The position numbers and the translations under genes are program-made. The notes under the pieces are model-generated. The model searched no databases and was not told the origin of the DNA. It worked only from the letters and a program-made list of their open reading frames with translations. From positions 1 to 64,000 of the IMG/VR virus record IMGVR_UViG_3300032334_001433: a stretch of 64,000 bases of DNA. The stretch is one strand, 5' to 3'. Below, piece by piece: positions 36,664-43,863 of this stretch (positions within the stretch are counted from its first letter, which is position 1; each line of letters opens with the position of its first letter). The DNA comes from a virus.

Positions 36664-37642
36664 GAAAGCTTCTAGTAGATTGACTGACGAAAGACAATCA
36701 TTTAAACCATTTAACTATCCATGGGCATATGATGCTTGGTTGAAGCATGAGCAATCTCACTGGCTTCATACAGAAGTACCTATGTTGGAAGATGTTAAGG
36801 ATTGGAAAAACAAACTAACAGATTCCGAAAAACATTTTCTTACTAACATTTTCCGTTTCTTTACTCAAGGTGATATTGACGTTGCTGGCGGCTATGTAAA
36901 TAATTACTTGCCCTACTTCCCACAACCTGAAGTACGAATGATGTTATTAGGATTTGCTGCAAGAGAAGCATTGCACATTGCAGCATATTCCCATCTTATC
37001 GAATCACTTGGTATGCCAGAAAGCACATACAATGAGTTTATGGAATATCAGGAAATGAAGGACAAGCATGAGTATGTGTTGGATTTATCCCAAAAGAACT
37101 CGACAAAAGAGAATACAGCAACGCACATCGCAGTATTCTCAGCATTCACCGAAGGTATGCAATTGTTTAGTTCTTTCATTATGTTATTGAACTTTCCACG
37201 TAATGGAAACATGAAAGGCATGGGTCAAATTGTTACTTGGTCTATTGTAGATGAAACAATGCACGCTGAGAACATGATTAAGTTGTTTAGAACATATATC
37301 GAAGAGAACAAAGAAATTTGGAACGATGATCTAAAAGGCAAAATTTATTCTATTGCTGAAAAGATGGTTGAGCTTGAAGATAAGTTTATTGATCTAGCAT
37401 TTAGCATGGGTGAGATGAAAAATCTTACATCCGAAGAAGTCAAAAAGTATATTCGTTATATTGCTGATCGTAGATTAATTTCATTAGGTCTAAAAGGCAT
37501 CTTTAAAGTTAAACGTAATCCATTGCCGTGGGTTGAGGAAATGATTAATGCTCCTACACATACTAATTTCTTTGAGCAACGTGTAACTGATTATGCTAAA
37601 GGATCCTTGTCTGGTTCATGGGAAGAGGTCTGGGCAAAATGA
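36656..37642 (+). CDS. nrdB: Class Ia ribonucleotide reductase small subunit
   Basis: 328 residues. The di-iron ligands are visible as D73 (TQGDIDVA), E104 and H107 (AREALHIAAY), E166 (FTEGMQLF), and E200 and H203 (VDETMHAE). The radical Tyr is Y111, seven residues after E104 as in E. coli Y122, so this is a tyrosyl-radical type and not a radical-lacking variant. It overlaps the thioredoxin gene by eight bases and shares its operon with nrdA. Confidence 0.95.
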   Translation: MIKKASSRLTDERQSFKPFNYPWAYDAWLKHEQSHWLHTEVPMLEDVKDWKNKLTDSEKHFLTNIFRFFTQGDIDVAGGYVNNYLPYFPQPEVRMMLLGFAAREALHIAAYSHLIESLGMPESTYNEFMEYQEMKDKHEYVLDLSQKNSTKENTATHIAVFSAFTEGMQLFSSFIMLLNFPRNGNMKGMGQIVTWSIVDETMHAENMIKLFRTYIEENKEIWNDDLKGKIYSIAEKMVELEDKFIDLAFSMGEMKNLTSEEVKKYIRYIADRRLISLGLKGIFKVKRNPLPWVEEMINAPTHTNFFEQRVTDYAKGSLSGSWEEVWAK

Positions 37643-37815
37643 GCAATGAAAAGGTGATAACGTTCGTAGATAAAAGACGAGCAATTTGTAATGAATGTGA
37701 GTTTAAAGAAAAGATTATTGGCGCAGACATTTGTTCAAAATGTGGATGTGCTATATGGGGTAAGGTGAGATTGAGCGGACAAAAATGTCCAGAAGGAAAA
37801 TGGCATGCCGAATAA
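37639..37815 (+). CDS. Small zinc-ribbon protein
   Basis: 58 residues starting at the ATG that overlaps the nrdB stop (ATGA). It holds two Cys clusters, CNECEFKEK and CSKCGCAIWGKV, and a terminal CPEGKW. This is the pattern of a small conserved phage zinc-ribbon family (C-x2-C-x-FK ... C-x2-CGC ... CPxGKW). Its role is unknown; it travels with nucleotide-metabolism genes in T4-like phages. The next gene overlaps its end by 11 bases. Confidence 0.75.
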   Translation: MSNEKVITFVDKRRAICNECEFKEKIIGADICSKCGCAIWGKVRLSGQKCPEGKWHAE

Positions 37816-38272
37816 ATTTGATGATGCACATATGAAGGTTGCAGAGACCTATGCTAAGTTATCTTCTGCAGGTAGATTGAAGGTTGGAGCAATTATTGTT
37901 AAAGATGATAGAATCATTAGCATTGGGTACAATGGTACACCTGCTGGTTGGGATAATGCGTGTGAGGATATAACTTCAGAAGATTCTTCGTATATAATTG
38001 ATCCTGGCGGTCCGGAATATCAAATGCGGGTAATTGGTACAAAGACAAAACCAGAAGTTATCCATGCTGAAATGAATGCTATTGGTAAACTTGCTAAATC
38101 TGCAGAGTCTGGTAATCAGGCAACAATGTACATCACCCATGCGCCATGTTTTGAATGTGCTAAGCTTATACATATTGCAGGTATAAAGAAAGTATTTTAT
38201 CGCGAGCAATATAGAAGCACCGAAGGTTTAGAATTTTTAAATAAATGTACTATTGATGTGGAGAAGATATGA
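37805..38272 (+). CDS. dCMP deaminase
   Basis: 155 residues with the zinc-dependent cytidine-deaminase site: H87-A-E89 (EVIHAEMNAI) and C115/C118 (APCFECAK). The N-terminal half (LKVGAIIVKDDRIISIGYNG, then TPAGWDNACED) is typical of phage dCMP deaminases. It converts dCMP to dUMP, feeding ThyX. The product is shorter than T4 Cd (193 residues). It overlaps the next gene by four bases. Confidence 0.93.
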   Translation: MPNKFDDAHMKVAETYAKLSSAGRLKVGAIIVKDDRIISIGYNGTPAGWDNACEDITSEDSSYIIDPGGPEYQMRVIGTKTKPEVIHAEMNAIGKLAKSAESGNQATMYITHAPCFECAKLIHIAGIKKVFYREQYRSTEGLEFLNKCTIDVEKI

Positions 38273-38769
38273 AAACAGAAAATTTAAGAATTGGTTTTGT
38301 TGCATCAACTTTTGATTTGTTCCACGCAGGGCATGTCATTATGCTTGAAGAAGCAAAGAGACAATGCGATTATTTAATTGCAGCAATACAACTTGATCCT
38401 ACATTGGATCGTCCAACAAAGAATAAACCTGTACAATCTATTATTGAAAGACAGATTCAAGTTTCATCATGCAAACACGTTGATGAGATTATTGTTTATT
38501 CTACAGAAAAAGAACTTGAAGATATTTTAATGTCATTGCCAATAGACGTTAGAATATTGGGAGAGGAATATAAAGACAAAGAGTTTACTGGCAAAGACAT
38601 TTGCATTAAACGTAAAATAGATCTATACTATAATAAAAGAGATCACTTCTTTAGCTCGTCTGACCTTCGTCTAAGAGTTTACGAAGCAGAATCAAAGAAA
38701 CGAGGAGAACCCGAGGCATGCCAAAAAGCAAACACGAATGCGTCGAATGTGACGCAATCTTCACGATAA
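38269..38769 (+). CDS. Cytidylyltransferase-like nucleotidyltransferase
   Basis: 166 residues of the HIGH-type nucleotidyltransferase superfamily: GFVASTFDLFHAGHVIMLEE with HAGH at 19-22, then ERQIQVSSCKHVDEIIVY, and the second motif FFSSSDLRLRV. It is closest in form to glycerol-3-phosphate or ethanolamine-phosphate cytidylyltransferases. The substrate cannot be told from sequence alone. A role in modifying a sugar, lipid or nucleotide is possible. The C-terminal 30 residues overlap the next small gene in another frame. Confidence 0.78.
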   Translation: MKTENLRIGFVASTFDLFHAGHVIMLEEAKRQCDYLIAAIQLDPTLDRPTKNKPVQSIIERQIQVSSCKHVDEIIVYSTEKELEDILMSLPIDVRILGEEYKDKEFTGKDICIKRKIDLYYNKRDHFFSSSDLRLRVYEAESKKRGEPEACQKANTNASNVTQSSR

Positions 38770-38873
38770 GCCATCAACTAGATGAGACTTATTATGAGGT
38801 AACAAACTGTCCTTTCTGCGGTGCAGAAATAGAACATGATGACCAGGACGATGACGACGAAGAATTGTCCTAA
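38718..38873 (+). CDS. Small zinc-ribbon protein, overlapping gene
   Basis: 51 residues, MPKSKHECVECDAIFTIS to TNCPFCGAEIEHDD with an acidic tail. CVEC and CPFCG form a classic four-Cys zinc ribbon. It starts inside the 3' end of the nucleotidyltransferase gene, with GGAG and GAGG sequences upstream of the ATG, and its tail overlaps the next gene. The Cys spacing makes it convincing despite its size. Role unknown. Confidence 0.72.
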   Translation: MPKSKHECVECDAIFTISHQLDETYYEVTNCPFCGAEIEHDDQDDDDEELS

Positions 38874-39189
38874 ATGTGGTATCGAACATAAAAAGCCTGG
38901 GAAATTTTGTTCCCGGGCTTGTGCCAATTCCAGAGAATGGAAAGATGAGCATAAACAACTATTCTCTGAACGGCAAGCAGCCTACATGGCAAGAGAAGAA
39001 TCTGAAGAACACAGAGCAAAGAAATCTATTCAAACCAAAATGCTTGTTAAAGCTGGCATTATGGGAACAGGAGAAGCGACGGAAGATCCTGAAGATGTGA
39101 TGACAAACCCGGATGATTATTTCTTTGTTCCTCCAAGGGATGAGGGTGATAGTTTTTCTGATGGAAATGACTATTGGGAGACCGTATAA
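38836..39189 (+). CDS. Zinc-finger protein, endonuclease-associated finger type
   Basis: 117 residues. The N-terminal finger is CPKCGIEHKKPGKFCSRACA, a type found at the front of phage HNH homing endonucleases and in free-standing small phage proteins. No HNH catalytic motif follows. The rest is charged (EWKDEHKQLFSERQAAYMA) with an acidic tail ending DYWETV. In-frame ATGs at 38839 and 38851 are alternative starts. The stop codon lies inside a TATAAATA late promoter. It may bind DNA; function unknown. Confidence 0.65.
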   Translation: MMTRTMTTKNCPKCGIEHKKPGKFCSRACANSREWKDEHKQLFSERQAAYMAREESEEHRAKKSIQTKMLVKAGIMGTGEATEDPEDVMTNPDDYFFVPPRDEGDSFSDGNDYWETV

Positions 39190-39192
39190 ATA
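39185..39192 (+). promoter_or_regulatory. T4-type late promoter TATAAATA
   Basis: An exact TATAAATA overlaps the stop codon of the upstream zinc-finger gene and lies 22 nt before the next ATG. Being at a gene boundary, it would allow late expression of the 39.2-42.2 kb block, including the two lectin-like genes. Confidence 0.6.
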
Positions 39193-39213
39193 CTAATTTA
39201 AATTGGTATTTAA

Positions 39214-39615
39214 ATGTGGTTATATAAGAACAAAGAATTAGAAGTAATTCCAGATGATGCATATGGGTATGTTTATCTGATTACTAACACTATTACTAAT
39301 CGTAGATATATAGGTAAAAAACTATTTTGGTTTAGAAAAACTAAAGTAGTTAAAGGTAAAAAGAAAAGATTAAAGGTAGAATCAGATTGGAGAGATTATT
39401 GGTCTTCATCTGATGAGTTAAAAGCTGATGTATTAAAGCACGGCGAAGATAATTTTGTTAGAGAAATATTGCATATATGTCCAAATAAAGGATTATGCAA
39501 TTACCTTGAAGCTAGGGAGCAGATGGATAGGAGAGTATTGGAATCGGAAGATTATTATAACGGTCAGATACAATGCAGAATTCATCGTACTCATATTAAA
39601 AACTTAAAAAGTTAA
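39214..39615 (+). CDS. GIY-YIG-like putative endonuclease
   Basis: 133 residues. The N-terminal half has the GIY-YIG layout: GYVYLITNTITNRRYIGKK at about residues 18-36, a conserved W-R-x-Y-W-SSSDELK segment, and a later E in YLEAREQMDRRVL. Family members of this length are common beside nucleotide-metabolism genes in T4-like phages and are called putative Seg-like or structure-specific endonucleases. Its substrate is unknown. It follows a late promoter directly. Confidence 0.68.
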   Translation: MWLYKNKELEVIPDDAYGYVYLITNTITNRRYIGKKLFWFRKTKVVKGKKKRLKVESDWRDYWSSSDELKADVLKHGEDNFVREILHICPNKGLCNYLEAREQMDRRVLESEDYYNGQIQCRIHRTHIKNLKS

Positions 39616-39625
39616 AGGGGACAAA

Positions 39626-39742
39626 ATGTTAGATACCTTATTTTGGATAGGAATTGGCGCATTCGTTGGTTGGAATTTTCCTCAACCTTTTTGGGCAAAA
39701 GCAATTCAAGCAAAGATGCAAGAAACGTTTAGCAAAAAATGA
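39626..39742 (+). CDS. Small membrane protein
   Basis: 38 residues, MLDTLFWIGIGAFVGWNFPQ then PFWAKAIQAKMQETFSKK: one short membrane helix with an amphipathic, basic C-terminus. AAGGGG precedes the start by a suitable distance. Its last codons overlap the next gene (ATGA at 39739-39742). Similar very small membrane proteins are common in marine phages. No function can be assigned. Confidence 0.6.
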   Translation: MLDTLFWIGIGAFVGWNFPQPFWAKAIQAKMQETFSKK

Positions 39743-40389
39743 AACCGACAATTGCTATTTTTGTAAAACATCCAGAATGCTCATTGGATTCTGCGAATGG
39801 TATAAGAATAGCATTGTCTTCAGAATATAATGTTAGAACATTTTCAGTAGGTGATATTAAACCTAGTTTGTTTAAGGGTTTAGATGTTATTGCTTTTCCT
39901 GGCGGTATAGGAGATGCAGACAAATATTATAATTTTATTGGTCGCAAAGCCGGCAATATGATTGAAGATTTTATTGACGATGGCGGACATTATCTTGGCA
40001 TTTGTATGGGTGCTTATTGGGCAGGCCATCATTACTTGGATATACTAGACGGAGTAAAATGCGAACAGTATATAAAAAGAAAAACCAGCGATATAAAACG
40101 CAGTTACAGTACAATCGCAACTGTCAATTGGAATGGGCAATCAGAAGATATGTTCTTTTATGATGGGTGCGCATTAATTGGTGACGAGAGAAAATTTAAA
40201 ACTATTGCTCGATATTGTAATGGTGATCCAATGGCAATAATTCAAAATAGAATAGGTATCATAGGTTGCCATCCTGAGAGCACCAAACACTGGTACGAAA
40301 AACCCTACGAATACATTAATAAATATTGGCACAAGGGATCTCATCACGATCTATTATTAGATTTTACTAATACACTAATACAAAAATGA
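39739..40389 (+). CDS. Class I glutamine amidotransferase-like protein (BPL_N type)
   Basis: 216 residues of the flavodoxin-like class I GATase fold. The nucleophile elbow is GICMGAYWAG with C89, and the catalytic pair is H178/E180 in GCHPES. The early VIAFPGGIGDADKYY matches the biotin-protein-ligase N-terminal (BPL_N) branch more than the anthranilate or GMP synthase branches. No synthase partner domain is fused or adjacent. A hydrolase or amide-transfer reaction is expected from the intact triad; the substrate is unknown. Confidence 0.75.
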   Translation: MKPTIAIFVKHPECSLDSANGIRIALSSEYNVRTFSVGDIKPSLFKGLDVIAFPGGIGDADKYYNFIGRKAGNMIEDFIDDGGHYLGICMGAYWAGHHYLDILDGVKCEQYIKRKTSDIKRSYSTIATVNWNGQSEDMFFYDGCALIGDERKFKTIARYCNGDPMAIIQNRIGIIGCHPESTKHWYEKPYEYINKYWHKGSHHDLLLDFTNTLIQK

Positions 40390-41144
40390 TAATTACCGGC
40401 GGAATAGTTTTAACTCAAGGTATGTTGCTCGCGCCAGGGCCTTTGCCTGCAAGTATAAGTGCGCCATTAGTATTTGATTTGGATGCTGCTAATTTTTCTG
40501 CAGCACCGATCACTGGTTCAAAAGATGCTACAGGAACTTATACACTAACAGTGAATAATTCAAGTTCTACAATTGGTTGGAGTAGCAGCAATGGAGGTAT
40601 GTTTACCAAAAGCGCTAGCATAGCAACAGATAATATTGTAGTAGGCCCCAATACTACTAATGCAAATTATTCCGTATTCATGGCATATCAACCACAAAAC
40701 ATTTCTAGTGGTGGGCAAGGGCGAATATTATCTACAAACTCTGGACAAGATTGGTTACTAGGAACCTATGCGCCTGCTCCGGGAAGCGGAACAGTTTATA
40801 TGAATGTATACTACCCAGGCAGTGAGGTTTGGTTATCGCACGATCCTGCAGATGCAAACTGGCATTTTATCTGGGCAACATATAATTATACTACCGGTGT
40901 TGCAAATCTTTATATTGCATCATCTACAGTTAATAATACAATAGGGCCAACTGCAGTATATAAAACAACAACTTTTTCTGCCAGTAGTAATAGAGGATTT
41001 AATCAGTTTCTACTATGGTGCAGACCAGGGCCAAGCGAACCGGGTCAAGCAAATATTGGTTTTATTAAATCATATAGCGGGCCATTAACACTTACAGATA
41101 TACAAAATCTTTGGTCTCAATATCATAATAGATTTGGAATTTAA
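40386..41144 (+). CDS. ConA-like lectin-domain virion protein
   Basis: 252 residues. After MIITGGIVLTQGMLLAPG comes a single ConA/LamG-like domain: LVFDLDAANFSAAPITGSK, YSVFMAYQPQNISSGGQG, RILSTNSGQDWLLG, NWHFIWATYNYTTGVANLYI, and a terminus IQNLWSQYHNRFGI. The middle strand matches the C-terminal domain of the 28290 gene. It overlaps the amidotransferase gene by four bases, so it is expressed with it. Predicted glycan-binding virion protein lying far from the main adhesin array. Confidence 0.75.
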   Translation: MIITGGIVLTQGMLLAPGPLPASISAPLVFDLDAANFSAAPITGSKDATGTYTLTVNNSSSTIGWSSSNGGMFTKSASIATDNIVVGPNTTNANYSVFMAYQPQNISSGGQGRILSTNSGQDWLLGTYAPAPGSGTVYMNVYYPGSEVWLSHDPADANWHFIWATYNYTTGVANLYIASSTVNNTIGPTAVYKTTTFSASSNRGFNQFLLWCRPGPSEPGQANIGFIKSYSGPLTLTDIQNLWSQYHNRFGI

Positions 41145-41876
41145 ATGATAATTCAAAATGTTACTTTTATAAACGGAAGCACATTGAGCCCGTCTTCGAC
41201 AGTGCAAGTATCTGCAATAGGATCTATTGCAAGTACAGTAAGTCCCACGTTAAATGGTACTACTACAACTAGTAGTAATCCATATTCAGGTATAACTGCA
41301 AATAGTTATAATATGAATGGCACGAGTAACTATCTTAGTATACCTGCTAGCTCAAATTGGGCATTTGGTACTGGAGATTTTACTGTGGAATGGTGGCAAT
41401 ATATGACAAGTCAACCTTCAAATCCTCGAGTATTTGCTGTAGGAAATTATCCTTCCACTTCTATCGGTGTCAGTATTGAAGGGGGTGCTTTTTATGTTTG
41501 GGAAGTTAATGGTTATAGATTCAGTTTTTCTCTAACATCTTATTTAAATAATTGGATACATTTTGCAATATCTAGAGTAAATAATTTTACTTCGATATAT
41601 AGGAATGGTACTAGAATAGGAGCATCTTATTCTGATAACAATAATATTACAAATAGTACCACATCTCTCAGTATTGGCCAAGAAAGTACCGCATCATCTA
41701 ACAGTTACTTCCCGGGATACATAACTAGTTTTAGAATATGTAAGGGACTTGGTGTTTATACTGGCAATTTTACTGTGCCTACAAGCCAATTAGGACAAAC
41801 TCAAAGCGCAAATCCATACGGCGGCGCCAACACTTCAGTGATCACAAACCAATGTGTTCTATTATTAAACCCTTAG
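41145..41876 (+). CDS. LamG-like lectin-domain virion protein
   Basis: 243 residues; the start abuts the previous stop. The N-terminus MIIQNVTFINGSTLS is a variant of the array tag. The single LamG-like domain shows NMNGTSNYLSIPASSNW, GTGDFTVEWWQYMTS, NNWIHFAISRVNNF and PGYITSFRICKGLGVYTGNF, the same strand order as the domains in the genes at 4545 and 7978. It is therefore a one-domain relative of those giant lectin proteins, moved or copied to this locus. Confidence 0.78.
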   Translation: MIIQNVTFINGSTLSPSSTVQVSAIGSIASTVSPTLNGTTTTSSNPYSGITANSYNMNGTSNYLSIPASSNWAFGTGDFTVEWWQYMTSQPSNPRVFAVGNYPSTSIGVSIEGGAFYVWEVNGYRFSFSLTSYLNNWIHFAISRVNNFTSIYRNGTRIGASYSDNNNITNSTTSLSIGQESTASSNSYFPGYITSFRICKGLGVYTGNFTVPTSQLGQTQSANPYGGANTSVITNQCVLLLNP

Positions 41877-41885
41877 GATTTTATT

Positions 41886-42200
41886 ATGGATTTTTTTGAA
41901 ATACTATTAGCAATTGCATTTTTCTTTTTGCTAGTAAATTACATATCAACCACACGCAGAAGAGTGATGTTCATGTATAAAATGCATGAAGCTATGGAAC
42001 AGACCAGGGAACAGATTAGATTATGCTCTATAGAAAAGCACGGAGACATACTCTATCTATGGTCAAAAGATGGAAATACCTTTATTACTCAAGGTAGAAC
42101 ATTGGATGAGATTAGAGCAAATTGTCTAACTTATTTTCCAGAAGATAAGTTTATTATTGAAGATTCGCAAAACTTACTTGAACCCACACCATCAGTGTAG
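41886..42200 (+). CDS. Small membrane-anchored protein
   Basis: 104 residues: one N-terminal membrane helix (EILLAIAFFFLLVNYIS), a basic stop-transfer (TTRRR), then a soluble part with ILYLWSKDGNTFITQG and EIRANCLTYFPEDKF. It resembles small T4-like phage proteins of unknown role that carry the same helix plus globular tail. It is the last gene before the terminator at 42210. Confidence 0.68.
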   Translation: MDFFEILLAIAFFFLLVNYISTTRRRVMFMYKMHEAMEQTREQIRLCSIEKHGDILYLWSKDGNTFITQGRTLDEIRANCLTYFPEDKFIIEDSQNLLEPTPSV

Positions 42201-42209
42201 ATATAAAGC

Positions 42210-42240
42210 ATACTATCATAAAAGGTAGTATTGTTTTTAA
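42210..42240 (+). terminator. Rho-independent terminator between converging operons
   Basis: Stem ATACTATC (42210-42217) pairs with GGTAGTAT (42224-42231), with one G-U pair and a 6-nt loop, and is followed by a T-rich run on the plus strand. It closes the rightward late block and faces the end of the leftward operon. Confidence 0.7.
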
Positions 42241-42248
42241 TTTTTTTA

Positions 42249-42764
42249 TCATGTAAATATCTTTGGTTCTTTACAACCAATTACTTTATCTAAAATATCA
42301 ATAGTGTCCATGATATAACCTTTGTGCATGATGGCAATACCGTTGCCCTTCTCATGCCAATCGACGATGTTTGAATACTTGTCGTCAATTAGGATATCTC
42401 CAGGGCGGCACCATTTCCATTTGTCTGTACTAAAAGGTCCAAAGTTTACTACAAATCCTGGAAAATATTTAGCAACCCAATCTTTTTTATCTTCCATGGC
42501 ATAAGGTACAGTATCTTTTCTTGGGATTGCTGTTAAGAACTCTACATTATACTTCGGAGTGATACCTTTACAGTATCCAACCAAAGTAGTAGCACCTTCC
42601 ATTAAAGGAAGATTGTAGTATAGTCTATACTCGGATGCTATTATTTTCCATTCTTCGGGTGAGATACTTCGGTCTGTCCAAAGTACTGTCCTACCCAGAA
42701 TTTTACTAACGTGTTCACTGAAGCCTGCTACGACTTCATCTAAGTCAATATAAATTGTGTTCAT
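42249..42764 (-). CDS. HAD-family 5'(3')-deoxyribonucleotidase-like protein
   Basis: 171 residues. HAD motif I is DLDEV (YIDLDEVVAGF, D7 and D9), motif II is in VEFLTAIPR, and motif III/IV is GDILIDDKYSNIVDWHEKGN. This matches the NT5C/YorS-type 5'(3')-deoxyribonucleotidase group, which dephosphorylates nucleoside monophosphates. It could remove unwanted dNMPs or salvage host nucleotides. Last gene of the leftward early operon; it overlaps the upstream gene by four bases. Confidence 0.78.
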   Translation of the reverse strand: MNTIYIDLDEVVAGFSEHVSKILGRTVLWTDRSISPEEWKIIASEYRLYYNLPLMEGATTLVGYCKGITPKYNVEFLTAIPRKDTVPYAMEDKKDWVAKYFPGFVVNFGPFSTDKWKWCRPGDILIDDKYSNIVDWHEKGNGIAIMHKGYIMDTIDILDKVIGCKEPKIFT

Positions 42765-43036
42765 ACTATTCTTCTTAAAGTTCTTACTTGTTCATCTGGC
42801 ATAATACAAACTCTTGCTATAATTTCTTTAGTAAAAGTATTTGGATCATCTCTTAAATTAATCTCAATCAAATTATTATCCAACATATAAAGCGCAATCT
42901 GGTTGGCAATATTTCGTTGTATAGCTCTTTTTAAATCTGAATCACTATTTGCTCTTACAATTGTGTGATGAGAAAGTTGTTCTCTGTAAACAACAAGTTT
43001 GCCCCCAACTGGAACATCTACTATTTTTATATTCAT
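42761..43036 (-). CDS. Hypothetical small protein
   Basis: 91 residues beginning MNIKIVDVPVGGKLVVYREQ, mixed alpha/beta, ending EIIARVCIMPDEQVRTLRRI. I do not recognise the family. It has no membrane segment or metal motif. Its overlap with the nucleotidase gene downstream and the one-base gap to the gene upstream put it firmly in the operon. Confidence 0.6.
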   Translation of the reverse strand: MNIKIVDVPVGGKLVVYREQLSHHTIVRANSDSDLKRAIQRNIANQIALYMLDNNLIEINLRDDPNTFTKEIIARVCIMPDEQVRTLRRIV

Positions 43037-43037
43037 A

Positions 43038-43193
43038 TTAATTCAATGGATCATTTGAATGATAATACATAAACAATTTTAGATAGTAATCAAATTGCGC
43101 AGGATAATGTACGGGAGAAGGTATCTTATCGCCAAACACTTCCTTCATCTTTTTAGCAATAAGTTGCAATTGTTCCTCAGTTACATTATCCAT
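43038..43193 (-). CDS. Hypothetical small protein
   Basis: 51 residues, MDNVTEEQLQLIAKKMKEVF then GDKIPSPVHYPAQFDYYLKL and a final HSNDPLN. It fills the gap between two operon genes and overlaps the end of the upstream gene by eight bases. The N-terminal EEQLxxIAKKMKEVFGDKIP pattern looks like a real small phage protein rather than a chance frame. Function unknown. Confidence 0.6.
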   Translation of the reverse strand: MDNVTEEQLQLIAKKMKEVFGDKIPSPVHYPAQFDYYLKLFMYYHSNDPLN

Positions 43194-43407
43194 GTATTCT
43201 CATTATCCTATTATAATTTTTTCTACTCTCTTCTAGATTAAAAGAAGATTCTACATTGGTTATTTCTTTTAATACGGGGTGCAGTAATTTGGCATTCAAT
43301 CTTTTAGACATTGTTTCAATAACAACATTCGCATCTTTACCTGCTCTAATTTCTTTTAGAGCTTTGTCTAATTCTTTAGATTGTACTTGCTCTATCCAGC
43401 CACTCAT
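43186..43407 (-). CDS. Small protein resembling the glutamyl-tRNA reductase dimerisation domain
   Basis: 73 residues. The stretch KELDKALKEIRAGKDANVV followed by IETMSKRLNAKLLHPVLKEI closely follows the C-terminal dimerisation helix of HemA (E-L-x-x-A-L-x-x-L-x-x-G-x-D-A ... L-x-x-K-L-T-N-x-L-x-H-x-P). The catalytic and NADPH domains of HemA are absent. Similar short proteins are annotated as glutamyl-tRNA reductase in some phages. It might bind host HemA and alter haem synthesis, but that is speculative. The helical pattern alone could also be chance. Confidence 0.6.
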   Translation of the reverse strand: MSGWIEQVQSKELDKALKEIRAGKDANVVIETMSKRLNAKLLHPVLKEITNVESSFNLEESRKNYNRIMRIHG

Positions 43408-43607
43408 TTAAAGTAACGGTTAATAGTCAGTAGCTTTGTCTCGCATTGTGCCATTGCTTCTAATTCTTTATAGAATGCGCCCATAATATCCGCAGAAGCA
43501 TTGCCTAAAGGATGGCTGATTACAATCTCAGCATTTAGCCGATGACTTTCCAATTCAGCTTCAAGCCTACGTTTTGTTGTAGCAACAATATCATTTCTAA
43601 AATCCAT
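43404..43607 (-). CDS. Hypothetical small protein
   Basis: 67 residues, MDFRNDIVATTKRRLEAELE and then ISHPLGNASADIMGAFYKEL and CETKLLTINRYFK. Mostly helical, soluble, with no recognised motif. The stop overlaps the next start (four bases). It keeps the compact overlapping layout of this operon. Confidence 0.6.
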   Translation of the reverse strand: MDFRNDIVATTKRRLEAELESHRLNAEIVISHPLGNASADIMGAFYKELEAMAQCETKLLTINRYFK

Positions 43608-43614
43608 AGTATTC

Positions 43615-43863
43615 CTAGTATTCTTCTAATCGACGTTTAATGTCTTTGTGTTTAACTACGATAATGTTTCTAACGACACCATCGTTTTTGATAGGTAGAT
43701 CAAGATGTATTGTTACTTCAGGTCCATCATTTTCATTGACAAATCTATCATTGCCTACACTACCGATGAAAGGTATCTTGTTATAATAACCAAATACTCT
43801 ATCACCGATATCGTAAGTATGCTTATATGCCTTAGCTTCAAAATAATTTGTCTGCCAGCCCAT
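43615..43863 (-). CDS. Hypothetical small beta-rich protein
   Basis: 82 residues, MGWQTNYFEAKAYKHTYDIG then DRVFGYYNKIPFIGSVGNDR, VTIHLDLPIKND and a basic tail HKDIKRRLEEY. The pattern YDIGDRVFGYYNxIPFIGSV suggests a small beta barrel of the kind seen in several phage accessory proteins. No function is known. The first 26 bases overlap the end of the upstream gene. Confidence 0.62.
   Translation of the reverse strand: MGWQTNYFEAKAYKHTYDIGDRVFGYYNKIPFIGSVGNDRFVNENDGPEVTIHLDLPIKNDGVVRNIIVVKHKDIKRRLEEY

Noticed and set aside
38836-39189. Complete HNH homing endonuclease
   Set aside because: Only the N-terminal Cys finger typical of such enzymes is present. No HNH or other catalytic motif follows, so it is listed as a zinc-finger protein.
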